Shown: positions 1-8,499, counted from the first letter of the stretch. The stretch is DNA of 35,266 bases from Bacteroidia bacterium (GCA_030426765.1 JAUHXV010000034.1:1-35266), one strand, 5' to 3'. Numbers and translations: made by a program. The notes: generated from the letters alone by a model not told the origin.

Positions 1-335
1 AGTTTTGCTTTGGTGTCACTATATGCTTTCATCCAGTCCCACATGCCTTGTTCAGCGAGCTTTAATTCACCCATTACATCATCGAGTCCGTGTGGGTACA
101 CGAGTTTACCTTCCGGTGTTTCACCGGCACCGTCCTTATAGCTTCTGAGCGTGGCCAGCATTTTTGTGATATCCTGCATTTTAGGCATCACTTCATCATG
201 AATAGCCATCACCTGGGCTTCTATGGCTGCAAGATTGTCCGCAGGGATTTGATCAGTGGTCGTTGCATCCGAAGCCGTTTGTTTGCAAGCCAAAGTGGTG
301 ACCAAGAAGAGCGCGAAAAAGAGCAGTTGTTTCAT
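1..335 (-). CDS. Small lipoprotein, C-terminus beyond the window
   Basis: Reading the minus strand from the ATG at 333-335 gives an open frame of 111 codons that leaves the window at base 1, so the C-terminus is missing. The first 17 residues are a short basic N-terminus, a hydrophobic stretch and a lipobox (T-L-A-C, Cys at residue 17). This predicts a lipid-anchored periplasmic or outer-membrane protein. The mature part is polar and helical, with the segment IHDEVMPKMQDI. From memory this resembles small Bacteroidota lipoproteins annotated, misleadingly, as 'viral A-type inclusion protein'; that match was not tested. No enzymatic motif is visible and the function is unknown. A TAnnTTTG element lies 30 bases upstream, and the gene is divergent from the photolyase gene. 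The lipobox and start are well supported; the family name is tentative. Confidence 0.75.
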   Translation of the reverse strand, partial: MKQLLFFALFLVTTLACKQTASDATTTDQIPADNLAAIEAQVMAIHDEVMPKMQDITKMLATLRSYKDGAGETPEGKLVYPHGLDDVMGELKLAEQGMWDWMKAYSDTKAK

Positions 336-364
336 ATCGAAAAATTTAAGGTGTAATTCCGGCG

Positions 365-372
365 CAAAGATA
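365..372 (-). promoter_or_regulatory. -7 promoter element of the lipoprotein gene
   Basis: On the minus strand this reads TATCTTTG, an exact match to the Bacteroidota -7 consensus TAnnTTTG. It lies about 30 bases before the lipoprotein ATG. A TTTG at 386-389 (minus strand) is only 13 bases further up, closer than the usual 19-21 bases, so the -33 element is uncertain. Confidence 0.5.
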
Positions 373-401
373 ACAGGAAGCACTACAAAGTGAAATCCAC
401 T

Positions 402-409
402 TACCTTTG
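402..409 (+). promoter_or_regulatory. -7 promoter element of the photolyase gene
   Basis: TACCTTTG matches TAnnTTTG exactly. It ends 12 bases before the ATG at 422, so the transcript would have a leader of only several bases. It also overlaps the TTG at 407, which argues that the TTG is not the translation start. No clear -33 TTTG is visible. Confidence 0.5.
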
Positions 410-421
410 ATATACGCTATT

Positions 422-1648
422 ATGGAAAACACGATCGTCTGGTTTCGACAGGACCTGCGGCTGGAAGACAATGAGGCCCTTATTGAGGCGACTCGAAATG
501 CAGATCAGACACTGATGTTGTATGTGTTTGATGAGCGATCTACGCGCATTGGTCCTCCGCGATTGCATTTTTTAACAGAGAGTGTCCTTGCCCTCCGAAA
601 GCAACTTCGTGCTTTGGGTACAGAACTCATCGTGCGTGCAGGCAAGCCCGAAGAAGTAATCTATGCACTGGCTGTCGAGACGAAAAGCCGTTGGGTGTAC
701 TGTAATCGTGAGCGGACCCATGACGAGGTCTACGTTCAGGATCGTGTCGAGCAAAAGCTTTGGACCATCGGCAGGGAACTGAGATACTCCAGAGGAAAAA
801 TGCTGTATCATACCGCAGACCTCCCCTTTCCCGTCACGCATTGTCCGGATACCTTCGCACATTTTAAAAAAGAAGTAGAGCATGTAGTCCCCGTGCGCGA
901 ACCATTACCGGTTCCCGATAGTATCCCGCCATCGCCACCAGATATTGATCCGGGAGAAATTCCGGAACTAAGTCACCTGACCTTCTCTGCTACAAGGAAA
1001 AGAATTACCTGTTTTGAAGGAGGAGAAGCTGCCGGACATAAGGCATTGACAGGGGATGCATTGCTTTGCGAAAAAGCACCTATGATGGAGGAAGGGAGGA
1101 TCCTAAGCCCCTGGATTTCGATGGGGTGTCTGTCACCAAAGCGGGTTTACCATTCGTTCGATACAGATTCAGAGTCGGGCATCCGCATTCACCAAAACCT
1201 CATTATGCGCGATTTCCTCCGACTGATGGGGAAAAAGTACGGAGACCGAATTTTTTACAGAGCCGGAATCTCTGGAAGGCCACTGGAAATCAAAAAAGAT
1301 ATGCAGGCATTTGAAAGCTGGAAAAATGGAACTACACCTGTTCCGCTGCTGAATGCGGCGATGCATCAGCTCAACGGCACGGGCTGGATCCCAGATGTGT
1401 TGCGAAAAATACTAGCGGGATATCTGATCAAGGTGCTCCAATTGGATTGGCGTCTCGGAGCATCTCATTTCGAGTACGCTTTAGTGGACTACGATCCTTG
1501 CAGCAACTGGGTGTCGTGGATGAATCACGCCGGAGTAGGACCTGACTCGAGAGAAGACAGAACACTTCATTATGATCAGCTGTGGAAAAAAATTGATCCG
1601 GAAGAGACATATACCCAATTCTGGTTGGCACAGATCCAGTCGGTGTAG
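422..1648 (+). CDS. Cryptochrome DASH / photolyase family protein
   Basis: A 408-residue flavoprotein of the photolyase/cryptochrome superfamily. These bind FAD and usually an antenna cofactor, and use blue light to repair cyclobutane pyrimidine dimers or to signal. The N-terminal Rossmann domain opens with WFRQDLRLEDN. DASH-type features follow: FLTES, the GKPEEV stretch, TADLPFP and FEGGE. The FAD-binding half has SPWISMGCLS and ends with DYDPCSNWVSW...AGVG, the DASH-like C-terminal block. ATG 422 was chosen over the in-frame TTG at 407 because a promoter element covers the TTG. The protein is short for the DASH group, which commonly exceeds 430 residues. Some normally conserved positions near the flavin site differ: L-N-A-A replaces V-D-A, and GWIPDV replaces GWM-NR. 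It could be a repair enzyme or a divergent sensor. It converges on lolD with 7 bases between the stops. Confidence 0.88.
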   Translation: MENTIVWFRQDLRLEDNEALIEATRNADQTLMLYVFDERSTRIGPPRLHFLTESVLALRKQLRALGTELIVRAGKPEEVIYALAVETKSRWVYCNRERTHDEVYVQDRVEQKLWTIGRELRYSRGKMLYHTADLPFPVTHCPDTFAHFKKEVEHVVPVREPLPVPDSIPPSPPDIDPGEIPELSHLTFSATRKRITCFEGGEAAGHKALTGDALLCEKAPMMEEGRILSPWISMGCLSPKRVYHSFDTDSESGIRIHQNLIMRDFLRLMGKKYGDRIFYRAGISGRPLEIKKDMQAFESWKNGTTPVPLLNAAMHQLNGTGWIPDVLRKILAGYLIKVLQLDWRLGASHFEYALVDYDPCSNWVSWMNHAGVGPDSREDRTLHYDQLWKKIDPEETYTQFWLAQIQSV

Positions 1649-1655
1649 AGACCCA

Positions 1656-2342
1656 TCATGCCTGTGAGGTCAATATCCCATCTTTCATCTCATAGACCTG
1701 ATCGCTGAGCGAGGCGAGTTCTTTATTGTGGGTGACGATGATCAGGCTCTTTCCCATTTCTGTGGTAATCTGTCGCAAAAGCTGGTGCACTTGAACAGAA
1801 GTTTCCGTGTCCAGGTTTCCAGAGGGTTCATCAGCCATGATGATGTCGGGTTCGTTCATTAAGGCACGCCCGATCGCGACGCGCTGTTGCTCTCCGCCGG
1901 AGAGCTGCCCGGGCTTATGTGTACTGCGATTGTCCAGCTTGAGGTAGCCAAGCAATTCCTCTGCGCGTGCAAAGGCTTCACGCTTGCTTTTCCCCAGAAT
2001 GAGCGCCGGCATAGCGACATTTTCAAGAGCGGTAAATTCCGGGAGCAGATGGTGAAATTGAAACACAAATCCAAGATGACGGCTGCGCAGCGCAGAGAGC
2101 GCTTTTCCGGATAAGCCGGAGACGTGCGTATTGCAAACCCTGACAGAACCGGAATCAGGCGTGTCCAATGTACCTAATATATGCAGCAATGTGCTTTTTC
2201 CTGAGCCTGATTTGCCCACGATAGCGACCATTTTCCCCTTTTCCACGCGCAGGCTGATGCCTTTCAGTACCTCCAGTGCCCCAAATCGCCTGAACAGTGA
2301 TTCCGCTTCAATGACCCATTCCGATGAATTATGTTCGCTCAT
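1656..2342 (-). CDS. lolD: LolD-type lipoprotein-releasing ABC transporter ATPase
   Basis: A 228-residue ABC ATPase that would power the LolCDE-type complex at the inner membrane, which extracts lipoproteins for transport to the outer membrane. Walker [10 protein letters not shown] is at residues 43-51, the ABC signature LSGGEQQ at 147-153 and Walker B IIMADEP at 167-173. The stretch [19 protein letters not shown] (95-113) is very close to the LolD family hallmark, which separates it from the related MacB and FtsE ATPases. The permease partner is not in this window, so it is probably encoded elsewhere. The start ATG at 2340-2342 gives the usual family length. It is divergent from the glycosyltransferase gene at 2470 and converges tail to tail with the photolyase gene. 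Confidence 0.88.
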   Translation of the reverse strand: MSEHNSSEWVIEAESLFRRFGALEVLKGISLRVEKGKMVAIVGKSGSGKSTLLHILGTLDTPDSGSVRVCNTHVSGLSGKALSALRSRHLGFVFQFHHLLPEFTALENVAMPALILGKSKREAFARAEELLGYLKLDNRSTHKPGQLSGGEQQRVAIGRALMNEPDIIMADEPSGNLDTETSVQVHQLLRQITTEMGKSLIIVTHNKELASLSDQVYEMKDGILTSQA

Positions 2343-2438
2343 GTGGGCTCAAAATTGCAAAATATGTCTCACTCCGGCCACAAAGGCACTCAACTGATCA
2401 AATCCTGCCCGTTTTATCCATCTCCTCCCGAAAATGTC

Positions 2439-2446
2439 TATTTTTG
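2439..2446 (+). promoter_or_regulatory. -7 promoter element of the glycosyltransferase operon
   Basis: TATTTTTG matches TAnnTTTG and ends 23 bases before the ATG at 2470. It would drive the glycosyltransferase-glycosyltransferase-ribBA unit. No -33 TTTG at ideal spacing was seen. Confidence 0.45.
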
Positions 2447-2469
2447 TTCCCCCCTCCTTAATCTGAAGT

Positions 2470-3720
2470 ATGAAGATTCTCTTTCTCTGCAAAAAATTTC
2501 CATATCCGCTCAAAGACGGGGAGTCCATCGCGGTGAGCAATCTCTGCAAAGAATTGCACGCGATGGGTTGCGAACTCATACTACTAAGTATGAACACACG
2601 CAAGCATTACAGCGACCCCGAAGCCCTGCCGGAGGATTATAATTATTTTTCAGAAATCCATACGGTCGATATTGACAACTCAATCAGGCCCTGGGAAGCA
2701 CTCACCAGCCTGCTTTCCGGTGAATCCTACCATATCCGACGCTTTCGATCAGATGCGTTTCAAGCCAAGTTGGTGGACATCCTGTCAAACCATACGTTTG
2801 ATATCGTCCAATTAGAGACACTCTACCTGGCCCCTTATGTGGAGACCATCAGAGAGCACTCCGATGCGAAAGTCGTGATGCGAGCGCATAATGTCGAACA
2901 CGAAATCTGGGAGCGCATCACCCGTAATACCGGATCTAATCTTAGAAAACTTTATCTGTCTTTTCTCACCCGCCAGCTGCGGCAATATGAATTGGATCAG
3001 TTTCCAGCATATGATTATCTGATCACGCTCACCGAACGAGATCTGAAGCAGTTTGTTTCCAAAGGCTACCTCAACGGGGCGTCGGCGGCACCCATTGGAT
3101 TTGATATGGAGACGTACCCGTATAAGCGGCCTGCTTTCGGAAAAGACATGTCACTCTGTTTTATTGGGTCGCTTGACTGGATGCCTAACATAGAAGGCTT
3201 ACATTGGTTTCTCAAAAACTGCTGGCCTCAGGTGCATCAACGGTGGCCGGGCATCACCTTTCATATTGCCGGAAGAAATACGCCTGAGACACTCCTTAAG
3301 CTTGATATGCCGGGTGTGGTAGTCCATGGAGAAGTTCCGGATGCCACTGCATTTATCAACCAGCACAGTGTGATGGTGGTGCCATTATTTTCCGGAAGTG
3401 GTATGCGTGTCAAAATCGTGGAAGGCATGATGATGGGGAAGGTCATTATCACCACTCCGGTAGGCCGGGAAGGAATTAAAGGAAAAAATAAACAACATCT
3501 GCTCGTCGCCGAAGATGCCGCAAAGTTTGTGGATTCCATTGCTTTCTGCATGGAGCAGCCTGAAAACGCACTGTCCATTGGCATTGCCGGACAGGAAACG
3601 GCAGTGGCGCAATTCGACAGCACCGAAGCAGCAAAAAAGATCATGGACATATACATGTCGCTGTTGGGAGATGATCATCACGCAGTTTCCGAACTATCAC
3701 CTCCTGCACTGACACCTTAA
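2470..3720 (+). CDS. GT4-family glycosyltransferase (first of a tandem pair)
   Basis: A 416-residue GT-B fold glycosyltransferase, probably using a nucleotide-sugar donor at the cytoplasmic face of the inner membrane to build a surface glycan. The N-terminal acceptor domain opens with MKILFLCKKFPYPLKDGES, the usual start of this family. The middle holds RAHNVEHEIWERI. The C-terminal donor-binding domain begins at CFIGSLDWMPN and contains PLFSGSGMRVKIVEGMMMGK, followed by PVGREGI. That glycine- and glutamate-containing block is typical of GT4 enzymes. The next gene encodes a second enzyme with the same opening motif (FPYP-x2-x-G), so the two are likely old paralogues. They are 16 bases apart and surely co-transcribed. 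Sugar donor and acceptor cannot be read from sequence. Confidence 0.85.
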   Translation: MKILFLCKKFPYPLKDGESIAVSNLCKELHAMGCELILLSMNTRKHYSDPEALPEDYNYFSEIHTVDIDNSIRPWEALTSLLSGESYHIRRFRSDAFQAKLVDILSNHTFDIVQLETLYLAPYVETIREHSDAKVVMRAHNVEHEIWERITRNTGSNLRKLYLSFLTRQLRQYELDQFPAYDYLITLTERDLKQFVSKGYLNGASAAPIGFDMETYPYKRPAFGKDMSLCFIGSLDWMPNIEGLHWFLKNCWPQVHQRWPGITFHIAGRNTPETLLKLDMPGVVVHGEVPDATAFINQHSVMVVPLFSGSGMRVKIVEGMMMGKVIITTPVGREGIKGKNKQHLLVAEDAAKFVDSIAFCMEQPENALSIGIAGQETAVAQFDSTEAAKKIMDIYMSLLGDDHHAVSELSPPALTP

Positions 3721-3736
3721 AATTTAATTTTCCCTC

Positions 3737-4921
3737 TTGCAAATCGTATTTGTCACACCGCGTTTCCCTTATCCCGTCGAGAAGGGCGACAAGCTCAGAG
3801 CATTTCACCAGATCAGGACGCTGAGCCAACACTGTGACGTACACCTTGTCGCCTTATCCCATCATAAAGTGACGCCTGATGACCTTACGGCTATGAAGCC
3901 GTTTTGCAAAACCATCAAAGTATTTTACGTCAGAAAATGGCTTCTGCCCTTGCAGATGTTTTTAGGATGGATGGAAGGACTCCCGCTCCAGGTAAGTTAT
4001 TTTTTTGATCGCACGATCAAACGAAGTGTGCAGCACTACATCATCCATCTTGAACCCGATCATGTAATCTGTCAGTTGATCCGCGCAGCCCCCTATGTGC
4101 GTGCATTGCCTTTCGCAAAAACACTCGACTACATGGATGTTTTTTCTGTCGGAATGGTTCAAATGGCAGAAAAGTATCCGTTATTCAGTTTTTTGTTTCG
4201 CAGCGAAGCAAAGCGGCTGGCGGCATATGAACGAACGGTGTATAAAGACTTTGACAAACACACCATTATTTCCCTGCAGGACAGGGATCGACTGAAACTG
4301 GCTGCCCATGATCAGGTGCTCGTGGTGCCAAATGGTGTTGACGAGCGATTTATCCCGCCGCACAACAAAAACACGCCCTCATTTGATATCGTTTTTGTAG
4401 GTAATTTGGGCTATGGCCCCAATCAGGATGCAGCGCGCTATTTGGTTCGACAGCTCATGCCGTCACTCCAGCGGAGAGGTTTGCAGCCGACTTTATTGCT
4501 CGCCGGCGCCCGGCCGGGCCGAGGAGTCAAAAAGCTGGCCAGTCGCGATGGAGTAGAGATCCGCGGGTGGGTAGATGATATCCGCGATGCTTATGCGGAT
4601 GGACGTATCTTTGTGGCTCCGATGTTTACCGGGCTTGGGCTGCAAAACAAGATCCTGGAGGCGATGGCGATGGGTCTGCCTTGCGTGACGACTTCGATGG
4701 TAAACAACGCAGTAGGGGCAGCGGCAGGAAAAGAAATACTGGTAGCAGATACCCTCGAAGGGCTAGCCGAACATGTGCAGAACCTTATGGGCAATGAACA
4801 GTTATATAGTGAGATAGCGTCAGCCGGACGTGCATTTATTCTGGCCCATTACCAATGGGAAGACCACGTACAAAAGCTCCTGACGTTTATCGGATCACAA
4901 AATATGTACGCGAAAAAATGA
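3737..4921 (+). CDS. GT4-family glycosyltransferase (second of pair, TTG start)
   Basis: A 394-residue GT-B glycosyltransferase resembling the Stp1-type sugar transferases linked to exopolysaccharide synthesis (family recalled, not tested). Translation must start at TTG 3737: the frame has a TAA stop at 3725-3727 with only three codons between, and the first residues (Q-I-V-F-V-T-P-R-F-P-Y-P) align with the N-terminus of the preceding enzyme. The donor domain starts at FVGNLGYGPNQDAARYL and includes the PMFTGLGLQNKILEAMAMG block. The central segment KTLDYMDVFSVGM is typical of the group. The stop TGA (4919-4921) overlaps the ribBA start as ATGA, so translation of the two is probably coupled. 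Its sugar specificity is unknown. Confidence 0.85.
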   Translation: MQIVFVTPRFPYPVEKGDKLRAFHQIRTLSQHCDVHLVALSHHKVTPDDLTAMKPFCKTIKVFYVRKWLLPLQMFLGWMEGLPLQVSYFFDRTIKRSVQHYIIHLEPDHVICQLIRAAPYVRALPFAKTLDYMDVFSVGMVQMAEKYPLFSFLFRSEAKRLAAYERTVYKDFDKHTIISLQDRDRLKLAAHDQVLVVPNGVDERFIPPHNKNTPSFDIVFVGNLGYGPNQDAARYLVRQLMPSLQRRGLQPTLLLAGARPGRGVKKLASRDGVEIRGWVDDIRDAYADGRIFVAPMFTGLGLQNKILEAMAMGLPCVTTSMVNNAVGAAAGKEILVADTLEGLAEHVQNLMGNEQLYSEIASAGRAFILAHYQWEDHVQKLLTFIGSQNMYAKK

Positions 4922-6051
4922 TGCAAACAGAAACAGAAGTGTTAGATATGACTACGAAGCTCAATACCATTGAATCTGCCATTGAGGATATACGTCAGGG
5001 CAAAGTAGTGATCGTGGTCGATGATGAAGATCGTGAAAATGAAGGGGACTTTATCTGCGCCGCGGAATGTGTGACGCCGGAGATTATCAACTTTATGGCC
5101 ACGCATGGCCGTGGACTGATATGCGCTCCACTGGATGAGACAAGAGTCGATGAACTCAATCTTCAGATGATGGTCAATGAGAATACCGCATTGCATGAAA
5201 CGGCTTTTACGGTTTCCATTGACCTGATCGGACACGGGTGTACGACTGGAATTTCAGCCCAGGATCGTTCGACAGGTATCCGAGCATTGGTAGACCCGGA
5301 AATTCGTGCGGAGGATTACGCGCGTCCCGGACATATCTTTCCGCTGAAAGCAAAAACAGGGGGCGTATTAAGACGAAGCGGACATACTGAAGCCGCTATT
5401 GACCTGGCTCGATTGGCTGGCTACTATCCGGCCGGTGTCCTGGTTGAAATTCTGAATCAGGATGGTACCATGGCGCGTCTACCTCAACTCCTCGAAATCG
5501 CCCGCCATCACGATCTTAAAATCATTTCGATCCAGGATCTCATCGCCTATCGAATGGAGCGTGAGCGAATTGTTGAGCGCATGCCTTCGTATACGATTGA
5601 TTCCCGATTTGGAGAATGGGAGGTAGTACCGTTCAGACAAAGGATCAGTGAGGATGTACACCTGGCACTCGTAAAAGGCAATCCGGCGACAAGTCCTGCC
5701 TCTCTGGTGCGTGTCCACAGTATGTCGCGAACCGGTGACTTGCTGGGATTGATTTTCGGAAATACAGGAGCAGAACTGGAACATGCATTGCAATTAATCG
5801 CGGATGACAACAACGGTGTTTTTCTTCTGATGCGCCATCGCGAGCAATCCGATAATGTCCTCGAAGTATTGAATGACTTATCCGGAAAAACCAAAAACAA
5901 GTCAACCGGCGAACAACGCGATATTGGTGTGGGAGCTCAGATACTGAGAGACCTCGGGGTGACGAAGATGAAGCTGATGTCCAATCACCACGTAGAGCGT
6001 GTTGGATTGATTGGATTCGGTCTTGAGATCGTGGAAAATGTAAAGTTGTAA
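4918..6051 (+). CDS. ribB: RibBA-like: DHBP synthase fused to degenerate GTP cyclohydrolase II
   Basis: A 377-residue protein of riboflavin synthesis. The N-terminal domain (about 12-212) is 3,4-dihydroxy-2-butanone 4-phosphate synthase, which makes the four-carbon unit from ribulose 5-phosphate. It keeps [11 protein letters not shown], the THGRGLIC region, HTEAAIDL and [13 protein letters not shown]. The C-terminal domain (about 215-377) has the GTP cyclohydrolase II fold but lacks its zinc cysteines. The usual SECLTGD is SMSRTGD, the usual R-C-D-C-G is F-G-N-T-G, and the catalytic R-Q-E-G-R block is gone. That half is therefore probably not a GTP cyclohydrolase, and a true RibA should be encoded elsewhere. 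The start is ATG 4918, overlapping the upstream stop (ATGA); ATG 4921 is equally possible. Confidence 0.9.
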   Translation: MMQTETEVLDMTTKLNTIESAIEDIRQGKVVIVVDDEDRENEGDFICAAECVTPEIINFMATHGRGLICAPLDETRVDELNLQMMVNENTALHETAFTVSIDLIGHGCTTGISAQDRSTGIRALVDPEIRAEDYARPGHIFPLKAKTGGVLRRSGHTEAAIDLARLAGYYPAGVLVEILNQDGTMARLPQLLEIARHHDLKIISIQDLIAYRMERERIVERMPSYTIDSRFGEWEVVPFRQRISEDVHLALVKGNPATSPASLVRVHSMSRTGDLLGLIFGNTGAELEHALQLIADDNNGVFLLMRHREQSDNVLEVLNDLSGKTKNKSTGEQRDIGVGAQILRDLGVTKMKLMSNHHVERVGLIGFGLEIVENVKL

Positions 6052-6065
6052 CCTACGCGTACCGC

Positions 6066-7124
6066 TTAAAAAGTAGGACACATCGCGTCGATGTTGTCGT
6101 AGAAGCCTGTATAGCTGATAGAGAGTTCAAAAGCGCCTCTTCCCGAAGCCAGATTACTCAGGTTAGAGAGTGTCACATCGTGACTCAATCCAATCAAAAG
6201 CCCTTCCATTTCATACGCAACCATACCATAGAGAGCTGTCGGTTTGATGGCAGAATCATGTGATTGGTTCAGTCGGATTCCAGCTCCAAGATGCAAGGCT
6301 TTGGTGTCATAATTGGTGATGTCAAATTTGACCACTGCGGCAGCTGCAAACATCTGGTAGGGCCCTTCTTTTTGCCAGAGGAATCTGGGAAGAAATGACA
6401 CATACTGATCAGAAGCCAGCTCCATAGAAAAGAAAGTAGTATACTTCTGATACATGTTGATGTCAGGAATCAACGGATCCGGTTCGATGGTATGGGCATA
6501 AAAGGAAATCGACGGTCCGGTCAGGTGATCCACCGCTACGCCAAAAGCGAGATTGGAATATTTATTCAAAGAAGTTCGGTAGGTGACCCCAACACCAATA
6601 TCCATCACGGCAAAATTATTGGCCGGAAGGATCTCAGAAGTGCTTAATGAATACTGATCAAGTCCGTCAAACTGATCGTTGAAATAGATGTTTTCGTAGT
6701 TCATATTTCGCTGAGCTACGCCCAGGCTGAATCCGGCAGACAGATACTTTCTTTTATGTTCGTTGAGCGCTTTATGATACGCGCCAAACAGCGAAAGAAT
6801 ATTCTGGTTAACATTGTAAATGGCGGTTCGATCAGCGATCAGTGAAAATCCACCACCAAAAAAATCTCCATTTTGTTCGTTGGGCACAATCTTCACATCT
6901 CCGTAAGCACCAAAGGTTGTGTAGGGACTTTCAATAAATTGTTTCCATTGGTCACGATATGCTATGGTCACGCGATAGCGACCATCGATCGCTCCGGCAA
7001 AAGCAGGATTAATGTCCAGGGGGTGCGCAAAAGCCTGCGTAAACAACTTGTCCTGTCCCTGCCCATTTGTCGTGGCAAACAGAAATGCCACCAGGATCCA
7101 TGTAAATCGTGAAATGTGCCTCAT
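6066..7124 (-). CDS. PorP/SprF family type IX secretion outer-membrane protein
   Basis: A 352-residue outer-membrane beta-barrel protein of the PorP/SprF family. Members assist T9SS secretion, and SprF-type members are needed for export of partner proteins with type B sorting domains. A signal peptide covers about residues 1-24 (ending GQGQ). The mature start, LFTQAFAHPLDINPAFAGA, is the family hallmark, followed by the YRDQWKQF stretch. Alternating beta-barrel-like segments run to a C-terminal F. The gene starts 2 bases after the stop of cystathionine beta-synthase and is probably translated from the same mRNA. Family genes often sit next to a giant adhesin gene, but the nearest type B cargo here begins at 13403. 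Family assignment is firm; the partner is not known. Confidence 0.92.
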   Translation of the reverse strand: MRHISRFTWILVAFLFATTNGQGQDKLFTQAFAHPLDINPAFAGAIDGRYRVTIAYRDQWKQFIESPYTTFGAYGDVKIVPNEQNGDFFGGGFSLIADRTAIYNVNQNILSLFGAYHKALNEHKRKYLSAGFSLGVAQRNMNYENIYFNDQFDGLDQYSLSTSEILPANNFAVMDIGVGVTYRTSLNKYSNLAFGVAVDHLTGPSISFYAHTIEPDPLIPDINMYQKYTTFFSMELASDQYVSFLPRFLWQKEGPYQMFAAAAVVKFDITNYDTKALHLGAGIRLNQSHDSAIKPTALYGMVAYEMEGLLIGLSHDVTLSNLSNLASGRGAFELSISYTGFYDNIDAMCPTF

Positions 7125-7126
7125 AG

Positions 7127-8485
7127 TTAAATCATTTGCAGGATGTCATACTTGGTCAGTATGTGCACTTTTCCTGCCTGATCTTTAGCCATTACAGCAG
7201 GTACTTTTTTAGTAAAAAACTTATTCAATTGGCTTACGGCAAGGTCTGCTTCTACAACCGGTAATGCCTCTCCCATGATATCAGCCACTGTCTTGTCATC
7301 ATTTGTCTGCGGATTCTCCAGCAGGTAGTTGAGGACAGCATTTTCGGTCAGCGAGCCAATGATATCATCCTCATTCATAACGGGCATTTGTGAAATATCG
7401 TATTCCTTCATCAGGGATAATGCCTGTCTGACGGTGTCTGTACCGGATACGGTGATCAGTTTGCGATCCGCCTGTGCTTTGAGCAGATCTTTGACCAATA
7501 ATTCCTTTCGAATAAAACCTCGCTCACGCATCCAGTCGTCATTGTAGATTTTGCCTACATAACGGCTCCCGTGATCATGGAAAATAATGACGACCACATC
7601 CTTTTCAGTCAGGCGGTCTTTGAGTTGCAACAAACCTGCCAGTGCGCTACCCGCTGAATATCCGAGCAAGAGTCCTTCATCTCGCGCCAGATCCCGCGCG
7701 GCAAGTGCGCCATCCGCATCTGAAACTTTTTCGAAATGATCTATGAGCGAGAAATCCACATTGGCGGGAAGTATGTCTTCCCCAATACCTTCCGTAATGT
7801 ATGGGTAGATTTCCTTTTCGTCAAACACACCGGTCTCATGGAATTTTTTGAATACACTCCCATAAGTATCGATGCCCCAGATCTGAATATTCGGATTCTT
7901 TTCCTTTAAAAATTTGGCTGTGCCGGAAACCGTTCCGCCGGTACCGACGCCAACGACCAGGTGCGTGATCTTACCTTCGGTTTGATCCCATATTTCCGGA
8001 CCGGTGCTTAGGTAATGCGCTTTTCGGTTAGACAAATTATCATACTGATTTGACCAGTATGAGTTAGGTATTTGTTGACTTAACCGTTCGGCAACGGAAT
8101 AATACGATCTGGGATCCGTAGGCTCTACATTGGTTGGGCAAACGATTACTTCTGCGCCAAGCGCTTTAAGCATATCGAGCTTCTCCTTACTTTGTTTGTC
8201 ACTTGTGGTGAAGATGCATTTGTATCCCCTTACGGCTGCCACAAGGGCGATGCCCATTCCGGTATTGCCGGAAGTACATTCGATGATAGTGCCTCCGGGT
8301 TTCAGCAGGCCTTCGGCTTCCGCATCATCAATCATCTGCACCGCCATTCGATCTTTAATGGAGTGGCCTGGATTAAATGTCTCTACTTTTCCCAAAACGG
8401 TCGCTTTTACATCCCGAACCACTTTGTTGAGCCGGATCAAAGGTGTATTGCCTATCGTTTCAAGTACGTTATTCCTTATTTTCAT
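7127..8485 (-). CDS. cbs: Cystathionine beta-synthase (PLP domain plus CBS pair)
   Basis: A 452-residue PLP enzyme condensing serine and homocysteine to cystathionine in the cytoplasm; cysteine synthase activity is a fallback reading. The fold type II domain (1-325) opens with LETIGNTPLIRLNKVV. The PLP lysine is K44 in HSIKDR, and the substrate loop TSGNTG is at 71-76. The phosphate loop is GTGGTVSGT. The YITEGIGEDILP block favours Cbs over CysK, and so does the C-terminal pair of CBS regulatory domains (about 335-452), which CysK lacks. ATG 8483-8485 was chosen over an in-frame TTG three codons upstream because it yields the family start MKIRNNVLETIGNTP. A near-consensus -7 element (CATCTTTG) ends only 6 bases before it. 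It is followed immediately by the PorP/SprF gene. Confidence 0.9.
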   Translation of the reverse strand: MKIRNNVLETIGNTPLIRLNKVVRDVKATVLGKVETFNPGHSIKDRMAVQMIDDAEAEGLLKPGGTIIECTSGNTGMGIALVAAVRGYKCIFTTSDKQSKEKLDMLKALGAEVIVCPTNVEPTDPRSYYSVAERLSQQIPNSYWSNQYDNLSNRKAHYLSTGPEIWDQTEGKITHLVVGVGTGGTVSGTAKFLKEKNPNIQIWGIDTYGSVFKKFHETGVFDEKEIYPYITEGIGEDILPANVDFSLIDHFEKVSDADGALAARDLARDEGLLLGYSAGSALAGLLQLKDRLTEKDVVVIIFHDHGSRYVGKIYNDDWMRERGFIRKELLVKDLLKAQADRKLITVSGTDTVRQALSLMKEYDISQMPVMNEDDIIGSLTENAVLNYLLENPQTNDDKTVADIMGEALPVVEADLAVSQLNKFFTKKVPAVMAKDQAGKVHILTKYDILQMI

Positions 8486-8491
8486 CGGGCG

Positions 8492-8499
8492 CAAAGATG
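8492..8499 (-). promoter_or_regulatory. Possible -7 promoter element of cbs-porP
   Basis: The minus strand reads CATCTTTG, one mismatch from TAnnTTTG, ending 6 bases before the cbs ATG. If used, the mRNA would be nearly leaderless. The alternative is read-through from the LysM gene, whose stop is at 8513-8515, just 27 bases upstream of the cbs start. Confidence 0.3.

Noticed and set aside
90-356. Plus-strand open frame of 88 residues
   Set aside because: It is antisense to the lipoprotein gene, whose lipobox, signal sequence and promoter element are convincing; the plus-strand peptide has no recognisable features.
4800-4917. FMN riboswitch upstream of the riboflavin gene
   Set aside because: The ribBA start overlaps the stop of the preceding gene (ATGA), so there is no untranslated leader to hold a riboswitch.
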